The notes under the pieces are model-generated. The model made no database searches, was not told where the DNA came from, and saw only the letters and a program-made list of their open reading frames with translations. From Monocercomonoides exilis (Eukaryota; Preaxostyla; Oxymonadida; Polymastigidae), in contig LSRY02000010.1 of assembly GCA_001643675.2 (NCBI GenBank), forward strand, positions 1,435,001-1,499,000: DNA of 64,000 nucleotides, given 5' to 3'. Within the stretch, counting starts at the first letter, position 1. Each line of letters opens with the position of its first letter. The position numbers and the translations under genes are program-made. This document shows positions 55,140-64,000 of the stretch, in pieces.

Positions 55140-56252
55140 ACAGCAGTAAAAAAGGATGCAAAAGCGTTTGAGACGGCGAAGATGGAGATGTTGCCAGAAG
55201 TTCAATGACGAAGAGCGGAGAGGGAGACAGAGAAGAAGAATGAAAAGAATGCAAAGAAGAGGGTATATGTGAAAAGCCTTCAGCGTTCGGAATCATCGGA
55301 GCATCTTCTCTCTGAGAGTGGATCAACTGAATATATCCTGGGAAAAGATTCAGACAAGATTCCTGAATGGGCATTGGAAAAGGTTGAAGAAGAGGAAATT
55401 AGAAAGCAGACTCCATCGCCATCAATTTCTTCAACATGTTCAACTGATTCAGATTCCACGTTTGTTCGAGGGGAGGATTTGTGCCCAACCACCTCATCCA
55501 TGTTGAACTTGGTGGATGCAATGGTATGCTCATCTCCTCATGAGAAGCTGATTGTGGATTTGAGGGATTCGCTGTTCATGCTGCTGCATGGGCTGAATAA
55601 GACAAAAGAGATGGCAATTGGCACATTGAAAGAAAGAGAACAAACAGCTGCACAGGTTTTGTTCTGGGTGGCTAACCTTGCGCTGCACTCCTTTGATGAA
55701 ATGGAAAGCCCTCTTCAATCTCTTTCCAATCTGAGTCCCCACATTGTTCTCTTCTCAGAACACATGGTGATCTGCATTGTGATGCATTCAGACTTATTGT
55801 CAGACGATGACTCAGATTCATCATCCATCTCATCATCAACTGTTGTGACATCTGCAAGTGATGATGAAAGTGACTCCCTTCCCTCATCGGTTTTTGAGGA
55901 TGAGGAAGAATTCAAAAATGAGTGCCTTCTGTGGAAGGCGCCGGAGCTGGTGATGAACAAGAAGATGGATGCAACGAAGGAGTCGGTGGCGTTCTCGATT
56001 GGGATGATGTTGTGGGAGTGTCTGACGCTGCAGATACAGTTTGGGGAGAATGAGGTGAACATGAAGCGGAAAAAGATTGCAACAAGAAAAAGGCAGAAAA
56101 TATCAGAAACTTGTCTGAAGCTTCTTGAGGTCGTTTCCAGCTTTGAGATTGTGTGGTTATTTAATAATTATGCAAAATGCAAAGGAGTTTTGTCTTTTTT
56201 TGCTGCAATTTTGATAATTTTACAACATTTTCTTGCTTTCTTATTTATTTAA
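55140..56252 (+). pseudogene. Captured kinase-like C-terminal tail of a surface-protein gene
   Basis: An open frame of 327 codons from 55269, preceded in the same frame by 55140-55205 and one TGA near 55,206. The order is: a charged helical lead-in (RRAERETEKKNEKNAKK), an acidic Ser-rich region ('SESGSTEYILGKDSDKIPEW'), 'HEKLIVDLRDSLFMLLHGL', a second Ser/Asp-rich insertion, then 'LLWKAPELVMNKK' and 'SVAFSIGMMLWECLTLQIQF'. The last two resemble the APE motif and F-helix of protein kinases. No HRD or DFG is present, so it would be a pseudokinase. The C-terminal lobe is cut off after about 56,090 and runs into AT-rich sequence. The block before the TGA resembles the tail of the surface relic ending at 2590. 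It is a passenger, not part of the hAT machinery. Confidence 0.72.
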
Positions 56253-57073
56253 TAATTAAATAATTATTTGATACAAAAAAAAACAATACTCACTTTACAT
56301 TAACATAACATATCCTGTGAATCATCTTTTTTCGTGAGAGTTATCGAATAATAGAGATAAATTTCATTATTTCTTTTGAACTCATCTGTATTCAATATTT
56401 TTTTATTCGCGATTTCCAATTAGAATCTTTATTTAATATCATTTACATATAAAAACAATTATTTCTCAAATGCTGATTCTTAAATAAACAATTGAAGCAT
56501 TATTTCAAAGTTGAATCCACTAAAACTATTTAACTGGATGAACAAAAGACCCTTATGTTGCAAACAAACTATCTTTTGATTGGCGATATGAAAAAATACA
56601 ATTACTCAAAAAATATATGATGAATTGTAATTATTATCAGTTATGAACATCGCTCTTCATTCCGAAGAATGAAAAACGTTAGAACACAATATAAAAGTTC
56701 AACGAACGTTGTTAAATGGATCAATGTGTATTACAAGCATCTGAAAACGGAGTAGATAAATTAATTAATAAGAACAAACATATTTGAACACTGAAATATA
56801 GTTGTTGATTGGAAATTTGAAAGAATAATATACAAACCTTGTATTTGTAACTCACAATTCCACATATTCACAATAAGATTCTTCTATTAATGACAAATAT
56901 CGAAAGTTTGTTTCAAAAACAGTTCAGAAAAATTATAATTGCAAACTTTGTTCAGCAAACCTCATTGTTTGTCAAGAAATTTCATTTGGATTCAAATATA
57001 TTCAGAATTCTTCACTGAAATGCAAAAAGATAGCTATAGCAGTTGAATGTTTTATTGAAAAAAATATAAACAT

Positions 57074-60060
57074 CTACAGTAAAAGCAATGCGTTGAGCGT
57101 TTCTGGTGCAAGCGAGTACCTTCTATCTCCAACAATTCGTCTCAAGCGAGAGAAAATTCTTTCACAAGATGCTTCGCTGCACGGAAACATCGTCAACGAA
57201 TAACAAAAGTTTGCAAAAATTGTTGATATTGTTCCTTGCTTTGAAATTTCAGAATAGAAAATTTGAGTATTAGTGTGATCCACGTTTTGAGCATTATCCA
57301 GCAACATTGATGAAAATAAAGCTCTAATGCTCTCAATATGACTTGAAGCTTTCAAACAAGAAATTTTGGACAAATAATCATTGAAAGCTAACTTCAATCG
57401 GAGAAACCAGTCCATGCAAATAGATTGTTGGATTTTTGAAAGTGCTTTCTTTATCTGTTCTGTTGTCTTCATGCAGTCTGTGATAATAAATTCATTCACG
57501 CCGAGTTCTTCAACATCATTATCATCTTTTGAAAGGCTTTTTTCATTATCTGAACATTTATCTTCCTTTTTTTCGTCTGAATTTGATTGTGAATCACTTT
57601 CTTCAATATGTGAGTGTTTATTTCTTGTTTCATAAATTGATAATTCCTGTTCGCTACGTTCAGAAATGTTAGATCCTTCATCATATTCATCATCCGCCGA
57701 ATCGTTTTCTGCTTGAATAATGCCTGTTTCGTCAAAATCAATTTCCCCAAAAATATCTTCTTCATTAGTAATAACCTCTTTTTCGATAAGTGTGTTTTCT
57801 ATCAAAAGAGCAAATAAATGGAGCAAACTGTTATTTGGTGAGTTGGTTGGTGAAGTTGATGAAATAGAGTGCAAATCTTTTGGAAGCGGCAGAAGTTGAA
57901 CTTGTGTTTCGGTAATTGCTTCTGCTTTTCTGTCTTTTTCTGGGCTTATAAACTGAAGAGCAGAATAAAAAGTCTCAACTGATAATGGAGAAGAGAATAT
58001 TGGGTGAGGAAAATTTGTTGGAAAATTAATTTTTTCATTCTTCGAAAAAAATGAAAGCGCATATTGTTTGTCTGAAAAAAATTCATTTTCGCTGGTTTTA
58101 TCTTCCATTACATGAGAAAGTGTTCGTAACTTTTTCTGTTGATTCTTTGAAGATGCAGTATTTGGAACTTCTTTAGAAGGACAAAGAAAGACCGAGTCAC
58201 TTGGCATTATATCTTTTATAGATTGAATAGATGAATCCCAACGCATCCTTTGAATTTGAGTTTGATCTGAATCCTTTGAAAACATTGATGAACATTTAAA
58301 AGATCTGTATTTTTCTTTCAATGTCATTAACTCTGTCGAATAAGACTTTGAGAACAAACCGTTTCTGTAGTCAAGGATTCCAATTGGAGTTAAGGAATGA
58401 GCCAAAGCGATTTGATCTCCTCGTTCTTTCCCTAAAAATGAATTGAACAGTTGGATTACAATAAAGCAAACTCCATATTGCCAATCAGGGGAAGACAATT
58501 CCTCAAGATCTTGCAACCACATGTATTGCGCAATGGATTTAAGGATAATTGGAAACACATCTCCAAGCTTTGTGTCGTCTTTTTCAAAGAACAATTGCAG
58601 TTGTTTCAGAGGAATTAGTAATAATTCACATCGGATCACGTCATCTATTTTGACTTTGCAGAAATAGTCTGTAAATGAGATATTGTGTATATTTTTTGTA
58701 ATAAAAAAACATATGTCAAAAAGACATAGCCATCTAGATTCAATGAACGAAGGGCATTTCGGTAAAAATGGATTTTTTGTGGACTCATTTCTGGAAATTT
58801 TTGAATATGACGTTATTTCTTCTTTTAATTGCACGAAAAATGAATTATCCTTAAATATGCGTGTGACAATTAAATTAATCAAATGGTTGCAGCAGTAAAC
58901 AAATAGAGGAGTGATTTTTTTCCGTGTTTCTGTGATTGAGGTCGACTTTGTTTGATCTGCAAAGCTTTGAATTGCGAGTTTTTGTGGCAGCAAGCCATCC
59001 GTACAAAAACAGCGCACCTCTCCTTTCAAGTCAGCTATTTCTGTTATAATTTCATTTGCAAGATGAAAATAATCGGAAGTTGTGAAGCACGCCTTTTCAA
59101 TTTTCCAGAAAAATGGAGATGCCTTTGTCTGCAACGGAACAATAGTGATGACAGTGTATTTTTTTCCTGCTGCAACACCTCCATCCATCATGACGCCAAC
59201 CATTGAATTATAAATCTTTGTATTTCTATTGGCAATTCTTTTCTTACCTTCTTCATGAATAAGTGATGTTAGCTTACGATATGTGAGAGTAGGAAATATG
59301 GTTGTCGGTGAAAGAGTTGGATTTTGTTGGGAAGTGATAATTAAAGAAGAAATAAATTTGTTGAATTCATTGGAATAAGCAGAAAGAAACGCAATATTGC
59401 AATGACCAATTAAATGCAAAAAATGTTCAATTAATGAATCAAATTGAAAATGAGTTGGAACTATTTTATTTGAAGGAACTTCAGAAAATCTTGTAGAAGA
59501 TGGATGAAACTTGAAATATGGCAAAATAGAAGATGTAGTCGTCAATGCGCATCGATGATTCACAACTTTATCGCATCCCTTTCGTCCAGAGATGGCACAA
59601 TTGATTCCTTGTTTGCTGTTTGGACACAAGAAATAAATATGTCCATCTTTTTTTAGAGATCCATCCATCTTGACAGGAGTATATGCCAACCAAAGCTTTC
59701 CATCGAAAGTTTCAAAGTGAATTTTACCAATTTCTTCTCCAGTATTGTTTGGGTGCTTGTAGACTTGTTTTAAAGCAGAAAAATGCAAATTAATCTGAGT
59801 GATAATTAATATGAAACATACAATTACCGCCATTGAAAGATTTTGTTCTTATTAATTCCACGAATGTGCATTCATTGTTTTTTAATTCCTCAACTTTTCT
59901 TTCAAATGCTTCAAGCTGCAAAGATGAATTATATTAAAAAATAAATAATTATACATGCTGGGATAAAATAAAATTGCCAAACAATATTTTTCGCTGACAA
60001 GCATCTTTGTAATTCTATCGGCAATTCTTTAATAAAGTCATTTAGATTCATTTCACTCAT
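57074..60060 (-). CDS. hAT-superfamily transposase, 3 exons, intact
   Basis: Cut-and-paste transposase of the surrounding element. Exons 60060-59983 (ATG), 59915-59828 and 59763-57074 (TAG) are separated by 67- and 64-bp GT-AG introns and join in frame to 951 residues. The N-terminus reads 'MSEMNLNDFIKELPIELQRC'. Catalytic-core landmarks are 'VGVMMDGGVAAGKKY' (first Asp), 'VRCFCTDGLLPQKLAI' (second Asp) and 'VYCCNHLINLIV' (the C-x-x-H block of the insertion domain). The hAT C-terminal dimerisation region is 'MFPCSEASCERIFSRLRRIV', followed by 'GDRRYSLAPETLNAL'. A long acidic insertion lies before this domain (about 57,500-57,760). No BED zinc finger was recognised with confidence. The absence of any stop or frameshift across 952 codons contrasts with every other transposon gene here. 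Confidence 0.93.
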
Positions 60061-61299
60061 TTTTCAAATGATCTCGACAAACCGACTGATCTTGACAGAC
60101 AGACTGATCTAGACATGATCAAGTCGAAAAGATCTGTCGATTTGACAACAAAAAAATTCTTTTTGCATTTTCATGTTTTATTATTCATTTTTAAAATTCT
60201 CAAAATAAATGGAGTAAAAAAAATATTTGAAATTAAATATTTTCCAATTTTTAAAATTTTCCAAATTGAAAAGTCTCAAAAGAGTTTTGAACGTCCCTGT
60301 CGGTCGGATTGTCGTTTCCGTTTGACAAAGTCAGTGTGTCGCAAAGGCCTAGTTTACGCTTTTAAAAGATGCAAAAAACCAAGTGGTCAGTTAGGTTAAA
60401 GAATTATGACTGATCGTTTGTAAGCTTTATTTCCATAATTTTTCTATTGTTTTGCTCAATTCTCATTTTTTTTTCAAAGTGCAATACATTCGTGCAAAGA
60501 AAAAGAACAATAATGCTATTCATAATTTGCCCAACGCAATTGCACAACAGTGCCTATGATTTGTTGTTCAGGTTATAAATTTGTTATTTTTTTTTAATTT
60601 TTGTTTTTTTGCATATTTTCTAACATAACTTCAACAGCTGAATTGCCTTTTTGTGTCGAATGAATAATAAGCTAACATAATTATTGAAGTTATTGCAGAA
60701 ATTAAGGATGTCAATTCAATTGTTGTTTGAAATGCATTGTCTTTAAATGATTGTTTCTTGCATTGCAAAAGTTCAAATGAAGGAGTAATATTTACTCTTA
60801 ATAACAAGTGATACTATTATGAACACTCACACTGAATAAAAAGGAATAATTTATTTATAACCAAAGAATGCTTTTGAAAACCTGATTTTCAAAGCATTGA
60901 AATGCAAAAAATTTCAAAAATTACTCAAAAGCACAGAAAAGAGGCTGAAAGAGTGGATGAATCAGTTGGAGTGCGCAGTCTTTAAAACATAACCATTACG
61001 CTGTCTTTCTGTTTGAAATTATTTTGTTGAAGAAAAGAAACAATAAAATTATTTGAATGTTTCAATTTTTGAAAGAATTGCATAATAAATAAAAAACATG
61101 ATGAAATTCACATCCACCACTTTTTTCATATACGAATAAAAATTTGTTTTTGATTTTGTGAAATTGAAATTTGAAAAAATAAAATTTTAAAGATACATAA
61201 TTTTAAGCTTAATTGATGATAAACATATAATAATTACAAATATCCAACATTGTCCAACGAAAAAAATTTCAGCAAATAATCTTGAATAAAGTTTTCGAT

Positions 61300-62512
61300 G
61301 ATATTTTCTTATCCTTTTTTTCCTTCTTTTTTAATATTTCTATTTTGATCTTCTTCTATTCTGTTTTGGATAATTCTTCATCTGTTTCCATGTTCAATCT
61401 TTCTGAAAGTGAAAAAGATATATCGAGGCAGCACTCAAGAATGTCATGGTCCAACGTTGGCTGACGCAGCTTCTCCAAAGCAATGCAAACATTTCCACTT
61501 TCAGAACAATAGAAACTGATGTTATCTTTTCTAAGACAGGAAAACCAAAAGAGAAATGCACAACTTGTAAATTGAATATTAGTGATTTTCCGTTTCCCTG
61601 TGAAGCCTTGAAAAGAACTCCAATAACATAACTGGCTCTTCTTTCACCCTCATATTGAAATTGAAACAGTAAACACATTGTTATTCATCCATCTCTTTAT
61701 CGATCTCGCTTCATTTGTTTTTTCCTCTTCATCTTTTTTCTTCCAATTCACACACTTTGACAGATCTTCCAACTCTCTTGCAGCTTCTCTCATAAAATGC
61801 AGCTCCTTTTCTAACACTTCTCCTGAATATTCACAGTTGTCATATCGATTTATCTTAAATTCCCAAGAATAATTATCTGTCTATTGCTTCAGATTTCGTT
61901 TTTCCTGAAGATTTCAGATAATTTCTTTAAACTCTCTCTCATATACAGTTCTTCTTCTATAAGTTGTTCAAAAATTAAAAAATGACAACAAATAAACAAA
62001 GAAGAAACAATTCCACACTGTAAACTGGTTTATGTTTCTCAAAGCAAGAAAAGCCATTTACACTTCCTTTCGAGTTTCCTCGCTTTCCTCTTTCTTCAAC
62101 GCGACTTTCAGCAAACAAGGCACGCAAATAGAATTCAATTTCAATGATGATGAGCCTCCAAATAATAAGATTCATTCACTAAGATCAGCAATTAGCCTTT
62201 CATCCTTTCCTTCATTTTTCACATTTTCATCAATGATCATCTTCCAAAATCTTATGTTCAACGAAGATTCATCAAGAAAAAGGCTCCGTGTATTTTTCAA
62301 TGAGACGAAAAATCCTATTTGCTTGTATTACTCATTTGTATTTTCCATTGAAATTTTCTTTTCTTCAATAATTTCTCCCATGTGAATGAATAATTCTTTT
62401 GCGAAAACAAATATGAATTCTTTCAAAGTCATTGCATTAATTGTTTCATTCATTTCTTCGATTATCTGTTTCTGTGCATCAACATTGCATCTTTAAAGCT
62501 CAAAAAACAATT
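61300..62512 (-). pseudogene. HHN-family gene, copy 5 (passenger of the TIR element, heavily broken)
   Basis: Degraded family member inside the outer TIR element. The exon-A start is visible behind TTTTATTCAG near 62,512 ('AQKQIIEEMNETINAM'), with a TAA already present after five codons. Further homologous bits are a Cys/Leu-rich exon-A end (62,060-62,130), 'EKELHFMREAARELEDL' near 61,740-61,820, and the C-terminal portion near 61,330-61,480 ('ALEKLRQPTLDHDI'). The HHN motif itself is eroded. Frames change many times. Relative orientation within the TIR element is the same as for copy 2, supporting inheritance with the element. Confidence 0.65.
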
Positions 62513-62823
62513 CTGAATAAAACAAATAAGAAAATAATCACAAACATCAAAAAATCTATGTATATTAAATGCAAACCATAAAGCGAGATTGCATATCCTT
62601 CTACTTCATTTTTTTCTAAAATTGCAGCAGGAATGAACCACACTTTAAAGTTTCTGACAAAATGAAAACAAATTGAAAAAGAAGAAAAAATTTCATATTA
62701 AATTTTTATATATGATAACTTCTATGTGTTCACACCATGATTTTTCGAATTGGTTCAGTAAACAAGTCATTTCAAAGATAATTCTTGTATTAAATAAGTC
62801 TATCATTTTGTAATGGGAATCCA

Positions 62824-62861
<38 letters not shown>

Positions 62862-63343
62862 AAAATAATAATTTGAACAAATTGAAAAAACTTTTATATT
62901 ATAATAAAGGTTTTTTGTTCAAAATAGGATTTTTTAAATTTTTTAATTTTTTAATTTTTTATTTTTATTTTTTTATTTTTATTTTTATTTTTTTTTTTTA
63001 TTTTTATTTTTTATTTTTTAATTTTTTATTTTAATTTTTTTATTTTTTTTTTATTTTTATTTTTTTATTTTTTTTTTTTTTTGTGGAAAATTGGTGACGG
63101 ACGTGACAAAATTTTTTCTTCACGTCACCCAGGCTTATCGTAAACCCAGAAGGAATCAATTAACAATGATTCAATCATTTTGAAAAAGATCTGCATTTAT
63201 TGAAATTTTGTTCAACTTTTTGGCTTCGGCTAAAGCTAATGCCAAATGATAAAAATAAACGAAAATAGGTCTTTTGAATTAAATAAACCCATATCTGATA
63301 ATAATGATCAATGTTATAAAATAAAAATATCAAGAAAACAAGC

Positions 63344-64000
63344 ATGCTGCTGCGTTGCAAAGGAAGAGCAGGAGCCTTGCTTTTCGCAAGTTTTAGTGTT
63401 TCAATAATTATGCGTTCAATTTACTGCAACGAAGAAACGAGCTGTAAAGCAGATGCATTCAAAAAAGCTGATTTTCAAGATTATAGCATTGGGAGGTTAG
63501 GAGAAACTCATGAGGCAAGCAAAAATGCGCCCTTTCCGCACAGAGTGGATGCAATCAATGCGGCGAAGTCTAATGCGATGCAGGATTTTGATTCATCTGG
63601 CTGGTCGCAAAATACAGAAAAGAGCAAAAAACGATTGCAGGAGGATTCAGAGAGGGCATTTGATCATAACTTTCTTGCTGGCACACTCAACAATGATATG
63701 AGCAAGTGGAGCTGTGTTTGCAGCAGAATGACGGTTCTGAACTCGTCGTTGGCCGTTGAGCAAATAAATATCATCCAGAAAATCGCTTCTGCCATTTCTG
63801 TGAGAAACGAATTGTCCAGATTGTCTGTTAGTGGCTGCATCATAAGCGTGGAGACAGAGACGGAATCTTCTGCTTTTGAGTGTGCAGGAGGAACAATACG
63901 AATGGCGAATATATCTTTTCAAAGGCATTTTCCACAGCAAGCGTGGCCATCTCTTGTCTCAGCAAGCCCCTGCTCACTTCCTTTGACAGGACATGTCCAT
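63344..64000 (+). CDS. Surface beta-helix-type protein, N-terminal part (runs off the window)
   Basis: The ATG at 63344 opens a frame of 219 codons that is still open at the last base, so the gene continues to the right. Residues 1-28 form a good signal peptide: a basic start (MLLRCKGR) and then a hydrophobic core ('ALLFASFSVSIIM') ending in Ser-Ile-Tyr-Cys. The following 100 residues are charged and Asn/Asp-rich. From about residue 125 the pattern becomes beta-helix-like ('SKWSCVCSRMTVLNSSLAVE', 'LSRLSVSGCIISVE', 'ECAGGTIRMANISF'). It belongs by pattern to the same surface-protein class as the relics at 0-2.6 and 25 kb, and it is the only one here with an intact 5' end. It starts only about 200 bp right of the TIR element. 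Confidence 0.75.
   Translation, partial: MLLRCKGRAGALLFASFSVSIIMRSIYCNEETSCKADAFKKADFQDYSIGRLGETHEASKNAPFPHRVDAINAAKSNAMQDFDSSGWSQNTEKSKKRLQEDSERAFDHNFLAGTLNNDMSKWSCVCSRMTVLNSSLAVEQINIIQKIASAISVRNELSRLSVSGCIISVETETESSAFECAGGTIRMANISFQRHFPQQAWPSLVSASPCSLPLTGHVH

Larger units (their letters stand above)
54360..60351 (-). mobile_element. Apparently complete hAT transposon, 5,992 bp, with exact target duplication
   Basis: The left end is TAAACCTTTGCGACACATG, and the right end, reverse-complemented, is TAGGCCTTTGCGACACACTG. They share CCTTTGCGACACA. The octamer GTTTACGC flanks both sides exactly (54352-54359 and 60352-60359). The interior holds a full-length, uninterrupted hAT transposase gene on the minus strand and, on the plus strand, a captured fragment of the surface-protein family's kinase-like tail. 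An intact coding region and a perfect duplication suggest a recent, possibly still autonomous element. It sits about 240 bp inside the left end of the older TIR element. Confidence 0.93.
54117..63137 (-). mobile_element. Second copy of the CCTGGGTGACG TIR element, split by an inserted hAT
   Basis: The left end is TTAACCCTGGGTGACG and the right end, reverse-complemented, is TAAGCCTGGGTGACG. The left end with its subterminal CTGACTTCTGACGTGAC matches the right end of the element at 10297-13203, and vice versa, so this copy is inverted relative to it. Removing the nested 5,992-bp hAT and one 8-bp duplication leaves about 3,021 bp, close to the 2,907 bp of the first copy. The flanking octamers TCGAAAAC and TCGTAAAC differ at one position. 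Its passenger is an HHN-family relic at 61.3-62.5 kb, in the same relative orientation as in the first copy. Long T-rich runs lie near the right end (62,826-62,860 and 62,930-63,082). Confidence 0.85.

Noticed and set aside
54117-63137. A single 9-kb hAT whose transposase drives the CCTGGGTGACG ends
   Set aside because: The transposase lies within its own exact pair of ends (54360 and 60351) with a perfect GTTTACGC duplication and different terminal sequence. The outer ends belong to an older, separate element.
1-64000. CRISPR arrays, rRNA or tRNA genes, bacterial-type operons
   Set aside because: No regularly spaced repeats of CRISPR type, no recognisable rRNA sequence and no clear tRNA cloverleaf were seen. 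Intron-containing genes and transposons indicate eukaryotic nuclear DNA.

Overview
The window looks like AT-rich (roughly 70% A+T by eye) nuclear DNA of a protist. Genes carry short GT-AG introns, and the unusual families point to an oxymonad-type flagellate (Preaxostyla, Blattamonas- or Monocercomonoides-like): large surface proteins built of beta-helix-type repeats with a C-terminal kinase-like domain, and a repetitive His/Asn-motif gene family. The taxon is an inference from recalled family resemblance. Nothing in the window names the organism.

Layout. 0-2.6 kb: decayed surface-protein gene, then low-complexity DNA to 3.6 kb. 4.5-5.8 kb: broken pogo/Tigger-type transposase. 7-8.4 kb: broken copy of the unnamed HHN gene family. 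8.6-16.1 kb: DIRS-type tyrosine-recombinase retrotransposon with 71-bp inverted terminal repeats, split inside its reverse-transcriptase YLDD region by a 2,907-bp TIR element with an exact 8-bp target duplication. 16.6-17.6 kb: 1,000-bp fold-back element flanked by TA. 17.9-19.7 kb: unidentified decayed gene. 20.6-21.9 kb: good copy of the HHN family. 22.5-24.2 kb: second DIRS fragment. 25-27.1 kb: more gene relics. 31.8-33.7 kb: apparently intact eight-exon ADP-ribosylarginine hydrolase gene that is invisible as a single ORF. 36-37.4 kb: second good HHN-family gene. 38-40.4 kb: four-exon, eight-TM membrane protein with a coiled-coil tail. 41.5-49.8 kb: two large genes on the minus strand, a CCR4-like nuclease-fold protein and a membrane-anchored kinase-like protein, both with damaged active-site motifs. 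50-52.4 kb: small inverted-repeat elements. 54.1-63.1 kb: a nested pair of transposons. An intact 5,992-bp hAT with a three-exon transposase sits inside a second copy of the element that split the DIRS. 63.3 kb to the end: start of another surface-protein gene with a signal peptide.

How it fits together. Host genes with intact frames are few (ADPRH, membrane protein, CCR4-like, kinase-like, two or three HHN genes, the surface gene at the right edge). The rest is a transposon graveyard with insertions dated by nesting. The most interesting link is between transposons and host families. Both copies of the TIR element carry an HHN-family gene in the same relative orientation, and the inner hAT carries the cytosolic kinase-like tail of the surface-protein family. 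Transposons therefore appear to be spreading pieces of this lineage's own expanded families. Stop-codon use (TAA in ADPRH, TAG in the kinase-like gene and hAT transposase, TGA in the CCR4-like and membrane genes) indicates the standard genetic code.
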